This document shows positions 8,674-18,149 of a stretch of 64,000 bases of DNA, piece after piece. Below the pieces are notes generated by a model that saw nothing but the letters and a program-made list of their open reading frames with translations, was not told where the DNA came from and ran no database searches. Position 1 is the first letter of the stretch. Each line of letters opens with the position of its first letter. Location: contig DHNQ01000027.1 in NCBI GenBank assembly GCA_002409595.1, positions 1-64,000 of the forward strand. The letters are read 5' to 3'. Position numbers and translations under genes: made by a program. The stretch is from Dysgonomonas sp. UBA5412. GTDB lineage: Bacteria; Bacteroidota; Bacteroidia; Bacteroidales; Dysgonomonadaceae.

Positions 8674-9987
8674 TTAATTAAACAATTTATCATTCAATAT
8701 TTGCAAAGTTTCCTCTTTATATTTCCGTGAGATAAGGAATGAGAAGTTATACTTACTTCCTCCGAAAGAAATCATTCTTATAGGAATTCCATCTACTGAA
8801 TTCAGAATATTGGAAACAAAACTATTATTATCTGATCCTAGATTACCTATTACAGAAATGATTACCATATCATTATCCACAGATACAGTACCATATTTTT
8901 TCAGATCATCAAGAATCAATTGAATATTATGATCATTATCTATTGTCAGCGAAATACCAATTTCAGATGTCGCCAACATATCTATCGAGGTTTGATAACT
9001 TTCAAACACCTCCATCACTCGACGCAAAAAGCCATGGGCTAATAGCATCTTACCTGATTTTATATTTATTACGGTAATATTATCTTTAGCAGCTACAGCC
9101 TTTATGACGGCCGATTCTGTTTCATTCGAGATAATAGTACCCTGAGCATCAGGATGTTTTATATTTTTCAGACAAACTCGTATATCTGCTAATTTAGCTG
9201 GTAGTATACTTGAAGGATGTAATATTTTAGCCCCAAAATATGCAAGCTCGGCAGCCTCATCAAAATTTAAATGAGGTATAGCTGACGTTCCTTTCACATA
9301 CCGAGGATCATTATTTTGCATTATATCTGCATCTGCCCATATCTGAACCTCATCTGCGCCGACTGCCACACCCACCAATGATGCTGTAAAATCGCTACCA
9401 CCCTTGCGTAGATCATCTATTTCACCATATGTATTGCGGCAAATATATCCTTGAGTGATATATAGATCTGCATTCTTTGCTGCGTCCAAAAGATTGCTCA
9501 GATTATCCTTTATAAATATCGGATCCGGTACTGAATTCTTGTCCGTACGCATATATTCCAATGCAGGAATTAAAGCTGCATTTACATTCTTTTCTTTAAG
9601 ATACAGATGAAATAATTCGGAACTAAGCAATTCACTCTGAGCCATTACTACACGTTCTTCGAACAAAGTAAAAAGATCTTTCGTAAAAGTACGAATATAA
9701 TCAAACTTGTCGGAGACAATACTATTAGCCTCTCTCCGCCCCTCTTCTGTATCAAAAAGAGCCTGAACAAAATCTCTATACCATTTCTCAAGACGGTTGA
9801 TTATCTCTATAGCCCCTTCCTGATTTTTTTTATACAGATATTCCGAAACCTCGGTCAAAGCCTCAGCCGTACCTCGTATAGATGATAGTACAATTATATT
9901 ATTCCTTTCCTTAGCAACAATATTTGCAACATCTTTCATTTTATCGGCTGTAGCAAGGGATGCACTACCAAATTTAAGGACATTCAT
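8674..9987 (-). CDS. lysC: Aspartate kinase, monofunctional
   Basis: Phosphorylates L-aspartate, the entry step to lysine, threonine, methionine and diaminopimelate. The amino acid kinase domain spans about residues 1-280 (RKGGSDFTASL, IWADADIM, ELAYFGAKILHP), followed by two ACT-type regulatory domains at about 300-437 that usually bind the feedback amino acid. There is no homoserine dehydrogenase fusion. The N-terminal kinase motif is KFGSASLA instead of the usual KFGGTSV; the lysine and the final serine are kept. Being first in an operon with lysA suggests it is the lysine-responsive isozyme. Confidence 0.93.
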   Translation of the reverse strand: MNVLKFGSASLATADKMKDVANIVAKERNNIIVLSSIRGTAEALTEVSEYLYKKNQEGAIEIINRLEKWYRDFVQALFDTEEGRREANSIVSDKFDYIRTFTKDLFTLFEERVVMAQSELLSSELFHLYLKEKNVNAALIPALEYMRTDKNSVPDPIFIKDNLSNLLDAAKNADLYITQGYICRNTYGEIDDLRKGGSDFTASLVGVAVGADEVQIWADADIMQNNDPRYVKGTSAIPHLNFDEAAELAYFGAKILHPSSILPAKLADIRVCLKNIKHPDAQGTIISNETESAVIKAVAAKDNITVINIKSGKMLLAHGFLRRVMEVFESYQTSIDMLATSEIGISLTIDNDHNIQLILDDLKKYGTVSVDNDMVIISVIGNLGSDNNSFVSNILNSVDGIPIRMISFGGSKYNFSFLISRKYKEETLQILNDKLFN

Positions 9988-10030
9988 ACTTCAATCTTAT
10001 TTTTAATATAGATGATCGTTCAAATACCGT

Positions 10031-10050
10031 GCAAAAATATAAATTTTTGC
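10031..10050 (-). promoter_or_regulatory. lysC -7 box inside a palindrome
   Basis: On the minus strand TATTTTTG (10032-10039) fits TAnnTTTG and lies 44 bases before the lysC ATG. It is embedded in a perfect 8+8 inverted repeat, GCAAAAAT-ataa-ATTTTTGC. A dimeric regulator binding here would block the promoter; this is inference only. Confidence 0.45.
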
Positions 10051-10127
10051 GGCAAAAATTTCAGAATAAACTATATATTTGACTTCGGCAAAACTTTTTA
10101 TCATATAAAACACAGAATCTTTGACTT

Positions 10128-12458
10128 ATGTTTAAAAAAATTTCACTTCTATTTTTGGCCTCTTTATTTCTAGCCTGTTCTCACAAAGATAATACTTTTA
10201 CAGCTGACTACAACATTGTACCTATAGTACAAAACATAAAAAACAACACACAACAGCCATTCTTACTAAATAAAGAAACTAAGATATCGTATCCGTCAGG
10301 CAATAAACAATTGGAAACAATAGCCGGATTTCTGTCAGAATATATAAAACAAACAATCGGACACAAATTAGAGATAACCTCTGACACCAACTCCAAGAAT
10401 ACAATTCGTCTGTCTACTAATTATACAAATAATAATACTGAAGCATATATAATAAAAGTAAACGATTCACAAATTGAAATAAATGGAGCTTCAGAAGCCG
10501 GAGTCTTTTACGGTATACAAACCTTGCGAAAAGCCTTACCAAATCAGGCTGAAAAAGAAGTTCAATTTCCCGGAGTAGAAATCAGTGACCAACCAGCCTA
10601 TAAACATCGTGGAGTGCATCTCGACGTTTCACGTCATTTCTATCCTGTCAGCTTTATCAAAAAATATATAGATGTGATGGCAATGTTCAATATGAACGTA
10701 TTCCATTGGCATCTCACAGACGATCAGGGTTGGCGTATAGAAATAAAGAAATATCCGGAATTAACAAAAATAGGGTCTGAACGAAAACAAACTATAATAG
10801 GACGACATACCGGAGAGTTTGACAATACTCCTCATGGAGGATTCTATACCCAAGAAGAAATAAAAGATGTAATCAAATATGCGTCTGATAGATACATCAC
10901 AATTATACCAGAAATAGATATACCGGGACATACTTTGGCTGTATTAGCCTCCTACCCCAATTTAGGCTGTACCGGCGGACCTTACGAGGTCGGATGCGAA
11001 TGGGGAATATATGAAGACGTATTATGTGCAGGCAATGAAGATACATTCACATTCTTAGAAGATGTGATGAACGAAGTCGCTGACCTCTTTCCATCTCGCT
11101 ACATACATATTGGAGGTGATGAATGTTTAAAAAACAGATGGCTTTCTTGTCCTAAATGTCAGAAAAGAATTAAGCAACTCGGGTTGAAAGGTTCAGGCGG
11201 ACATTCTGTCGGAGAAGAACTGCAAAGCTATTTCATTTCGCGTGTAGAAAAAATGATAAATGCAAAAGGAAAGAGCATTATCGGATGGGACGAAATTCTT
11301 GAAGGAGGCATCGCTCCCAATGCCACAATTATGTCGTGGAGAGGAACAGAGGGCGGCGTATATGCAGCAAATGCAGGACATGACGTAATAATGACACCCG
11401 AACAATCGGTATATCTTGACTATTATCAATCGCCCGACGTAGACAATGAGCCTTATACTTTTGGGTGGCTTACTGAACTAAAAAAAACATACTCTTTTGA
11501 TCCTATGCCAAAAAATCTACCCAAAGAAAAGCAAGGTCACATTCTAGGAGCGCAGGTAAATGTATGGACTGAATATATGCCATCGACAGAGAATGTAGAA
11601 TATATGTTATTGCCTCGTATGTGCGCTTTGTCCGAAACATTATGGAGCAATCCTAAAGAGAAAGATTATAATAACTTTGTAACAAGGCTTTATCGAATAT
11701 CAAAAAAACTAGATAAGGCAGGATATCAGAATTGTAAGCAAGCCTATGAGGTACAAGATTCTATTGACGTAGATACAAGGAGCAGTGAAATAAAGTTATA
11801 CTTATCCACATTCGACAATAGTCCTATCTACTACACAATGTCGGGCAAAGAACCAACTAAAGATTCGGAATTATATAATAGAGAAAAACCAATAACGATA
11901 AAGAACAGTACTATCCTTAAAGCTGTAACATATCGCAACAATGAAAAAAGTAATGTTTATACCAAAGAGTTTATTACAAATAAAGCTACGGCAAAATCCA
12001 TCATTTTAAAGAATGCACCTGACATAAAATATACATTCAAGGGTGCATCTACGCTTGTTGACGGACAAGAGGGTGCAGCGTCGAGCTATCGGACAGGCTC
12101 ATGGCTCGGATTTCTGGGTTATGACATGGAAGCTTTAATAGACCTGAAAGAGGAAACCTCATTTTCAAGTGTGAGTACAAATATATTTATTAATACACGG
12201 GGAAATCTCTTCCCTCCCAAAAGTTTTAAACTTTATACATCATCGGATAACAAAATTTTCACACAATACTATCGGCAAGATTTTGCAAAAGTAGATCATC
12301 ATATAGCTCCCGAAATAATTACGAAATCGACTGATATAAAAGAAACCAAAGCCAGATATGTAAAAGTAGTCTTAGAGTCGGAAGGAACATTGCCTTTATG
12401 GCATGAAAAGAAAGGAGAAAAAGCGTTTTTAATGATAGATGAAATACAAATCCGATAA
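10128..12458 (+). CDS. GH20 beta-N-acetylhexosaminidase lipoprotein
   Basis: Predicted exo-enzyme removing terminal GlcNAc or GalNAc from glycans by substrate-assisted catalysis. The signal peptide ends in a lipobox FLAC (C17). A GH20b-type domain lies at about 30-150, and the TIM barrel from about 160 begins with KHRGVHLDVSRHFYP. The catalytic Asp-Glu pair is D331-E332 in HIGGDEC. After the barrel comes a chitobiase-like C-terminal domain at about 545-615, then a region resembling an F5/8-type carbohydrate-binding module. At 776 residues it matches Bacteroidota multidomain hexosaminidases. It has no susC/susD neighbours, so it is not in a standard polysaccharide-utilisation locus here. Confidence 0.93.
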   Translation: MFKKISLLFLASLFLACSHKDNTFTADYNIVPIVQNIKNNTQQPFLLNKETKISYPSGNKQLETIAGFLSEYIKQTIGHKLEITSDTNSKNTIRLSTNYTNNNTEAYIIKVNDSQIEINGASEAGVFYGIQTLRKALPNQAEKEVQFPGVEISDQPAYKHRGVHLDVSRHFYPVSFIKKYIDVMAMFNMNVFHWHLTDDQGWRIEIKKYPELTKIGSERKQTIIGRHTGEFDNTPHGGFYTQEEIKDVIKYASDRYITIIPEIDIPGHTLAVLASYPNLGCTGGPYEVGCEWGIYEDVLCAGNEDTFTFLEDVMNEVADLFPSRYIHIGGDECLKNRWLSCPKCQKRIKQLGLKGSGGHSVGEELQSYFISRVEKMINAKGKSIIGWDEILEGGIAPNATIMSWRGTEGGVYAANAGHDVIMTPEQSVYLDYYQSPDVDNEPYTFGWLTELKKTYSFDPMPKNLPKEKQGHILGAQVNVWTEYMPSTENVEYMLLPRMCALSETLWSNPKEKDYNNFVTRLYRISKKLDKAGYQNCKQAYEVQDSIDVDTRSSEIKLYLSTFDNSPIYYTMSGKEPTKDSELYNREKPITIKNSTILKAVTYRNNEKSNVYTKEFITNKATAKSIILKNAPDIKYTFKGASTLVDGQEGAASSYRTGSWLGFLGYDMEALIDLKEETSFSSVSTNIFINTRGNLFPPKSFKLYTSSDNKIFTQYYRQDFAKVDHHIAPEIITKSTDIKETKARYVKVVLESEGTLPLWHEKKGEKAFLMIDEIQIR

Positions 12459-12496
12459 AATAATATTTTTTCAATATTTTAATTTATTCATATCTG

Positions 12497-12523
12497 TTTG
12501 TATCAGATTTATTCCTATCTTTG
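12497..12523 (+). promoter_or_regulatory. Putative car operon promoter
   Basis: TATCTTTG (12516-12523) is a perfect -7 box; TTTG at 12497-12500 is a possible -33 box, although the 15-base gap is shorter than the usual 19-21. It predicts a transcript starting near 12530, ahead of the leader ORF and hairpin and about 165 bases before carA. Confidence 0.55.
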
Positions 12524-12569
12524 CATTTTAGATATTCATACAGCAAATAATTTATTGGATATTTAAAAA

Positions 12570-12629
12570 ATGAAAAAGAAAAGAATACAACAATTTACAT
12601 TCAAAATACAAAAGGAACAGATATGTTAA
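12570..12629 (+). CDS. Putative car operon leader peptide
   Basis: Nineteen-codon ORF, MKKKRIQQFTFKIQKEQIC, between the predicted car promoter and carA. Its last codons and stop overlap the 5' arm and loop of the hairpin that follows, so a ribosome reaching the stop would prevent the hairpin from forming. That layout is like the pyrBI leader of enterobacteria. There is only one arginine codon and no run of a single amino acid, so a stall-based mechanism is not indicated. It could be a chance ORF. Confidence 0.4.
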   Translation: MKKKRIQQFTFKIQKEQIC

Positions 12630-12649
12630 GTATCATGTTCCTTTTTTTT
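12610..12649 (+). terminator. Hairpin terminator or attenuator upstream of carA
   Basis: The stem AAAAGGAACA (12610-12619), extended by GATA, pairs with TATC, a bulged A and TGTTCCTTTT, followed by a run of eight T. It is a strong intrinsic terminator. It lies 48 bases before carA and downstream of the only convincing promoter box, so it most likely attenuates carAB. The alternative is that it ends the hexosaminidase transcript, whose stop is about 150 bases upstream. Confidence 0.7.
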
Positions 12650-12697
12650 ATATAAAAAAACAGTATTGTATTACTTATAATTATATTTCAATTTAAG

Positions 12698-13768
12698 ATG
12701 CATTCAGACAAAGCAGTTCAACTAATTCTTGACGACGGAACAGTTTTTGAAGGAAAATCATTCGGTTCGGAAAAAGCTGCGGCAGGTGAAGTCGTTTTCA
12801 ACACCGCCATGGTAGGATACCCCGAAAGCCTTACAGACCCTTCATATCTGGGACAAATCTTAGTCGTTACCTTTCCTTTGGTAGGAAACTATGGTGTGCC
12901 TGACAACACATTCACAAATGGTATCTCCGACTTTTACGAATCGGAAAAGATACAAGTAAACGGACTTATCATCTCTGACTATTCTCACGAATATTCACAT
13001 TGGAATGCCAAGAAAAGTTTAGGTGAATGGCTCAAAGAAAACGATGTGCCGGGTATCTATGGTATTGATACACGCGAATTGACTAAAATCTTGCGCGAAA
13101 AAGGGTCAATGAAAGGAAAAATTGTGTTTAAGGATGCGAATGAAATTGACTTTTACGATCCCAACATCGACAATCAGGTTGCGCTCGCTTCTTGTAAAGA
13201 AGTCATTACTTACGGAAATGGCAAGAAGAAAGTAGTGTTGGTAGACTGTGGTGTAAAACACAACATTCTACGATGTCTTCTCAATCGGAATGTAACTCTC
13301 ATACGCGTACCTTGGGACTATGATTTCAATCAATTGGAATGGGACGGATTATTTATATCTAACGGACCTGGTAATCCTGACTTTTGCGAAGAAACTGTAA
13401 AAAATATCCGGAAGGCAATGGAAGGCGATAAACCTATCTGCGGTATATGTATGGGAAATCAACTCTTATCTAAAGCCGGTGGAGCAACTATATATAAATT
13501 GAAATACGGACACCGCAGTCACAATCAACCGGTAAAGATGGTAGATACAAATAAATGTTTTATCACATCGCAAAATCACGGCTTTGCCGTAGCAAACGCA
13601 TCTTTGGGTAGCGATTGGGAACCTCTTTTTGTCAATCTTAATGATGGAACAAACGAAGGCATACGTCATAAGACCAAACCATTCTTCTCGGCTCAGTTTC
13701 ACCCCGAAGCAGCGAGCGGCCCCACAGATACATCTTTCTTGTTCGATATGTTTGTAGAAAAATTATAA
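12698..13768 (+). CDS. carA: Carbamoyl-phosphate synthase small subunit
   Basis: Glutamine amidotransferase subunit that releases ammonia from glutamine and channels it to CarB, feeding pyrimidine and arginine synthesis. The N-terminal CPSase domain starts QLILDDGTVFEGKSFG. The class I glutaminase domain has the nucleophile C251 in GICMG and the His-Glu pair H335/E337 in FHPEA. At 356 residues it is of normal length. carB follows 27 bases downstream. A leader ORF with a terminator precedes the gene. Confidence 0.97.
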   Translation: MHSDKAVQLILDDGTVFEGKSFGSEKAAAGEVVFNTAMVGYPESLTDPSYLGQILVVTFPLVGNYGVPDNTFTNGISDFYESEKIQVNGLIISDYSHEYSHWNAKKSLGEWLKENDVPGIYGIDTRELTKILREKGSMKGKIVFKDANEIDFYDPNIDNQVALASCKEVITYGNGKKKVVLVDCGVKHNILRCLLNRNVTLIRVPWDYDFNQLEWDGLFISNGPGNPDFCEETVKNIRKAMEGDKPICGICMGNQLLSKAGGATIYKLKYGHRSHNQPVKMVDTNKCFITSQNHGFAVANASLGSDWEPLFVNLNDGTNEGIRHKTKPFFSAQFHPEAASGPTDTSFLFDMFVEKL

Positions 13769-13795
13769 TCCACCACATAATAAAAGCTATTTTAA

Positions 13796-16700
13796 ATGGA
13801 TATAAATATAAAAAAAGTATTAGTACTCGGTTCAGGAGCCTTGAAAATAGGTGAAGCCGGCGAATTTGACTACTCAGGATCGCAAGCTCTGAAAGCCTTG
13901 AAAGAAGAAGGCATAGAAACAGTGCTTATCAATCCCAATATTGCAACAGTACAAACATCGGAAGGAAGTGCCGATAAAATATATTTTCTACCTATCACTC
14001 CATACTTTGTAGAAAAAGTAATACAAAAAGAAAAACCTCAAGGTATCCTATTGGCATTCGGAGGACAGACAGCATTAAATTGCGGTGTTCAACTATACGA
14101 AGCAGGAATACTAGAGAAATATAACTTACAAGTATTGGGTACTCCCGTACAAGCCATTATGAATACGGAAGACCGCGATTTATTCGTAAAAAAACTAGAC
14201 CAGATAAATGTAAAAACCATCAAAAGCCATGCAGTAGGCTCTATCGAAGATGCAGTAAAAGCGGCGGACGAATTGGGTTATCCGATTATTGTGCGTGCAG
14301 CATACGCTTTGGGAGGACTGGGATCTGGATTTTGCGACAATGAGCAGGAATTGAGGGTGCTTGCAGAGAAGGCTCTCGCCTACTCTACCCAACTTTTAGT
14401 TGAAAAATCGCTGAAAGGCTGGAAAGAAGTCGAATATGAAGTAGTGCGAGATAAGTATGACAACTGTATCACAGTTTGTAATATGGAAAACTTCGACCCA
14501 CTGGGAATTCATACCGGTGAAAGTATCGTAGTAGCTCCGTCTCAAACCCTTACAAACTCGGAATATCATAAACTACGCGAACTGTCTATACGCATAGTGA
14601 AGCATATAGGTATTGTAGGAGAATGTAACGTACAATATGCCTTCGACCCCGAATCGGAAGACTATCGGGTAATAGAAGTAAATGCCCGATTGAGCCGCTC
14701 TTCAGCCCTAGCATCTAAAGCTACTGGATATCCTCTGGCTTTTGTTGCTGCCAAACTAGGACTTGGATACGGACTATTTGAACTTAAAAACTCTGTAACA
14801 AAATCTACTTGTGCATTCTTTGAGCCGGCACTCGACTATGTGGTTGTCAAAATACCACGTTGGGACTTGGGTAAATTTCATGGTGTATCCAAAGAGATAG
14901 GATCGAGCATGAAGTCCGTAGGCGAAATAATGGCTATCGGTCGCACATTTGAAGAAGCAATACAAAAAGGGCTTCGGATGATTAATATAGGAATGCACGG
15001 ATTTGCAGCCAATAAACCTATTGAGACAGATAATCTGGATGAAGCTCTTACTAAGCCCACCGACAAACGTATCTTCTGTATAGAAGAAGCTTTTAAACGA
15101 GGATATAGTATACAGCAGATTCACGACTTGACCAAGATAGACCTTTGGTTTTTACAGAAATTGCAATACATATTCAAATGTTCAAAAGAGCTAGAAAAAT
15201 ATGACGATATACAATCGTTACCTCTCGACTTGCTCCGTTCGGCAAAACAGATGGGTTTTTCAGACTTTCAGATTGCAAAGATCGTATGTAAAGAACCAAG
15301 TCTTGTAGAAACAATAGCTCAGGATGTACGCCGTATACGTAAAGAGAACGGAATAATACCTTGTGTAAAACAGATAGATACTCTTGCAGCCGAATATCCT
15401 GCACAGACAAACTATCTGTATATAACATACAACGGCAAGGCTAATGATGTGAAATATCTGGGCGACCGCAAATCGGTTATCGTACTAGGATCAGGAGCAT
15501 ATCGCATAGGATCGTCAGTTGAGTTCGACTGGTGTTCGGTAAATGCCTTGCAAACCATCAGAAAAGAAGGTTACCGATCGGTAATGATAAACTACAACCC
15601 GGAAACGGTATCAACAGACTACGATATGTGCGATCGTCTCTACTTCGATGAATTGACATACGAACGTGTGATGGACATCATAGAGCTAGAGAACCCTCAT
15701 GGTGTAATACTTTCGGTGGGAGGGCAGATACCAAATAATTTAGCTTTGAGGCTTGATGCTGCAAAGGTTAATATTTTGGGAACAACAGCTCAAAGCATTG
15801 ATAATGCCGAAGACCGTCATAAATTCTCCAGTATGCTCGACCGTATCGGAGTAGACCAGCCACGCTGGAAAGAACTGACCTCGCTCGAAGATATTAAAGG
15901 ATTTGTGGACGAAGTGGATTATCCTGTCTTAATTCGTCCATCCTATGTGCTTTCGGGTGCAGCGATGAATGTATGCTCGAATGATCAGGAATTAGAAAAC
16001 TTTCTCGGACTAGCTGCCGAAGTGTCAAAGAAACATCCGGTAGTAGTAACCGAGTTTGTGGAAAATGCAAAAGAAATAGAAATAGATGCGGTAGCGAACA
16101 AAGGTGAAATAGTAATGTATGCTATTTCGGAACACGTTGAGTTTGCAGGAGTACACTCCGGAGATGCAACAATACAATTTCCAGCGCAGCGTCTTTATAT
16201 AGAAACAGTCAGACGGATAAAGAAAGTCGCGCGTAAGGTTGCAGAAGAATTACAGATTTCGGGACCTTTCAATATGCAGTTCCTAGCGAAAGACAACGAT
16301 ATAAAGGTGATAGAATGTAATCTGCGTGCATCACGTTCATTTCCATTCGTATCCAAAGTTTTGAAGATAAACTTCATTGATCTGGCAACACAGGTGATGC
16401 TGGGCAAAAATGTGGAGAAACCTAACAAGAATGACTTTGATCTTGATTATGTAGGTATCAAAGCTTCTCAGTTCTCGTTCTCCCGTTTACAGAAAGCTGA
16501 CCCTGTATTGGGTGTAGACATGGCCTCAACGGGTGAGGTCGGATGTATAGGCGACAACTTCTACGATGCCATGTTGAAATCAATGCTATCAGTAGGTTAT
16601 CGCGTGCCTAAAAAGACGGTACTCTTTTCAACCGGTCCTGCCAAATCGAAAGTGGAGTTGTTAGTAGCTGCACGTATGCTGCACCAAAAGGGTTATGAAT

Positions 16701-17014
16701 TGTACGCAACAGGGGGATCTCAAAAGTTCCTTGCTGACAATGGAATACCTGCCACACAAGTATTCTGGCCTAATGAAGATCAACGTCCCAGTGCATTGGA
16801 AATGATTCAGAACAAAAAGATAGATCTTGTGGTAAATATTCCAAAGAACTTTACTACAAACGAGTTAGACAATGGATATAAGATAAGACGTGCATCTATC
16901 GACTATAATGTTCCATTACTTACCAACTCTCGTCTGGCTTCAGCATTTATACAAGCATTTTGTAAAATGAATGTGGACGAAATAGAGATTAAAGCTTGGA
17001 ATGAATATGAATAA
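13796..17014 (+). CDS. carB: Carbamoyl-phosphate synthase large subunit
   Basis: Makes carbamoyl phosphate from bicarbonate, ammonia and two ATP. There are two homologous ATP-grasp halves. The first starts KKVLVLGSGALKIGEAGEFDYSG at the N-terminus; the second starts at about residue 557 with VIVLGSGAYRIGSSVEFDW. A C-terminal MGS-like allosteric domain from about residue 940 (KKTVLFSTGPAKSKVELLVAA) usually binds UMP or ornithine. At 1072 residues it is nearly identical in length to E. coli CarB. It is in an operon with carA and is followed by a strong bidirectional terminator. Confidence 0.97.
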   Translation: MDINIKKVLVLGSGALKIGEAGEFDYSGSQALKALKEEGIETVLINPNIATVQTSEGSADKIYFLPITPYFVEKVIQKEKPQGILLAFGGQTALNCGVQLYEAGILEKYNLQVLGTPVQAIMNTEDRDLFVKKLDQINVKTIKSHAVGSIEDAVKAADELGYPIIVRAAYALGGLGSGFCDNEQELRVLAEKALAYSTQLLVEKSLKGWKEVEYEVVRDKYDNCITVCNMENFDPLGIHTGESIVVAPSQTLTNSEYHKLRELSIRIVKHIGIVGECNVQYAFDPESEDYRVIEVNARLSRSSALASKATGYPLAFVAAKLGLGYGLFELKNSVTKSTCAFFEPALDYVVVKIPRWDLGKFHGVSKEIGSSMKSVGEIMAIGRTFEEAIQKGLRMINIGMHGFAANKPIETDNLDEALTKPTDKRIFCIEEAFKRGYSIQQIHDLTKIDLWFLQKLQYIFKCSKELEKYDDIQSLPLDLLRSAKQMGFSDFQIAKIVCKEPSLVETIAQDVRRIRKENGIIPCVKQIDTLAAEYPAQTNYLYITYNGKANDVKYLGDRKSVIVLGSGAYRIGSSVEFDWCSVNALQTIRKEGYRSVMINYNPETVSTDYDMCDRLYFDELTYERVMDIIELENPHGVILSVGGQIPNNLALRLDAAKVNILGTTAQSIDNAEDRHKFSSMLDRIGVDQPRWKELTSLEDIKGFVDEVDYPVLIRPSYVLSGAAMNVCSNDQELENFLGLAAEVSKKHPVVVTEFVENAKEIEIDAVANKGEIVMYAISEHVEFAGVHSGDATIQFPAQRLYIETVRRIKKVARKVAEELQISGPFNMQFLAKDNDIKVIECNLRASRSFPFVSKVLKINFIDLATQVMLGKNVEKPNKNDFDLDYVGIKASQFSFSRLQKADPVLGVDMASTGEVGCIGDNFYDAMLKSMLSVGYRVPKKTVLFSTGPAKSKVELLVAARMLHQKGYELYATGGSQKFLADNGIPATQVFWPNEDQRPSALEMIQNKKIDLVVNIPKNFTTNELDNGYKIRRASIDYNVPLLTNSRLASAFIQAFCKMNVDEIEIKAWNEYE

Positions 17015-17035
17015 ATCCATATTTGATATATAAAG

Positions 17036-17072
17036 AAAAACGGCTCAGTAGATTTTACTGAGCCGTTTTTTT
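17036..17072. terminator. Bidirectional terminator carB/terC
   Basis: A 10-bp GC-rich stem (17041-17050 with 17056-17065) is flanked by A and T runs on the two sides, so it can end transcription of carAB and of the convergent terC gene. Confidence 0.9.
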
Positions 17073-17087
17073 ATTATTTTTTAAAGA

Positions 17088-17918
17088 CTAATCTTTCTTA
17101 TCAGTTATTATTTCCGAGTCTTTTAATTTAACCGGAGTAGCTTTCTTTCTCAATTTCATATTTAAGAATTCGACAAGCAAAGAGAATGCTATGGCAAAAT
17201 AAATATAACCTTTAGGTATCTCTCCTACCACACTTCCGAATATTGAAATTTGCGACAGATGAGCTGATTCGACTAATAACATAACTCCAATAAGAATAAG
17301 GAAAGATAAACCCAACATTTGGATAGTAGGATGTTCGTTCACAAACTTGCTTACAGGTCCCGAGAAAAGGAGCATTATCAACACAGATATTACTACTGCC
17401 GTAACCATAATAGTCATAGCTCCTGCATATCCAAATTCATTGAAGCTAACCAGACCTACGGCTGTAAGTACACTATCGAAAGAAAAAACAATATCCAGTG
17501 CTACTATCTGTACAATGACTCCAATAAAGCTGGTCTTGGAACGCCCCTGCACAGCATCGCTTTCTCCTTCTAATTTATGATGTATTTCTGTGACACTCTT
17601 ATATAAAAGAAAAAGCCCTCCTACTCCTATAATAATACTCTGCCCTGAAATAGAACCATCGAACCAAGCGGTATCGAATGAAAAAATAGGTTTTGTCAAT
17701 TTCATTAGCCACGAAATACAGAATAACAGCAGTATACGGAAAAACATGGCTAATATAAGACCAAGCGAACGCGCTTTAGGTTGTTCTTTTTGTGGTAATT
17801 TCGATGAAATTATAGACAAGAATACAATATTGTCTATACCTAATACTATTTCAAGAAAAGCCAATGTGAGCAAAGCAATCCACGCACTTGGCAAAAGAAA
17901 TGTTTCCAATATTTCCAT
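17088..17918 (-). CDS. TerC-family integral membrane protein
   Basis: Polytopic inner-membrane protein of the TerC family, linked to metal-ion (for example manganese) handling and to tellurite resistance in some bacteria. Seven or more hydrophobic segments carry the family motifs FLEIVLGIDNIVFLSIISSKLP near the N-terminus and VQIVALDIVFSFDSVLTAVG in the middle, with acidic residues inside the membrane. The ATG at 17918 (276 residues) is preferred over a TTG at 17939, because the -7 box TAAATTTG overlaps the latter. No CBS domains are present, so this is the short form. It stands alone between two terminators or promoters. Confidence 0.9.
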   Translation of the reverse strand: MEILETFLLPSAWIALLTLAFLEIVLGIDNIVFLSIISSKLPQKEQPKARSLGLILAMFFRILLLFCISWLMKLTKPIFSFDTAWFDGSISGQSIIIGVGGLFLLYKSVTEIHHKLEGESDAVQGRSKTSFIGVIVQIVALDIVFSFDSVLTAVGLVSFNEFGYAGAMTIMVTAVVISVLIMLLFSGPVSKFVNEHPTIQMLGLSFLILIGVMLLVESAHLSQISIFGSVVGEIPKGYIYFAIAFSLLVEFLNMKLRKKATPVKLKDSEIITDKKD

Positions 17919-17936
17919 AAGTATATTTTTTGAAGA

Positions 17937-17944
17937 CAAATTTA
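17937..17944 (-). promoter_or_regulatory. -7 promoter box of terC-like gene
   Basis: TAAATTTG on the minus strand fits TAnnTTTG and predicts a leader of about 12 bases before the ATG at 17918. It makes the TTG at 17939 unlikely as a start. Confidence 0.5.
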
Positions 17945-18096
17945 ATAAAGAATTTGCCTTGAAAGTAAATTATATGCTTTTTTCTAAATATTATAAAAAT
18001 ATGTGATTGTACGTTTGCGCTTTCATTTTGTTGCTTTTATTCTAATTTAACCCATCCTTGTATTTGAACATCTGTTATAGATTGATATTTTCTCTG

Positions 18097-18104
18097 TATC
18101 TTTG
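18097..18104 (+). promoter_or_regulatory. -7 promoter box of HD-tilS operon
   Basis: TATCTTTG fits the consensus and lies 45 bases before the ATG at 18150. No clean TTTG occurs at the usual -33 distance. Confidence 0.55.
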
Positions 18105-18149
18105 ATTTTAAAATATAACGAAAACGCTTTTATATTACTGCTTTAACTT

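Noticed and set aside
17590..18006. Open frame of 138 codons opposite terC extending into the intergenic region
   Set aside because: Most of it overlaps the TerC coding strand; no RBS, promoter or domain.
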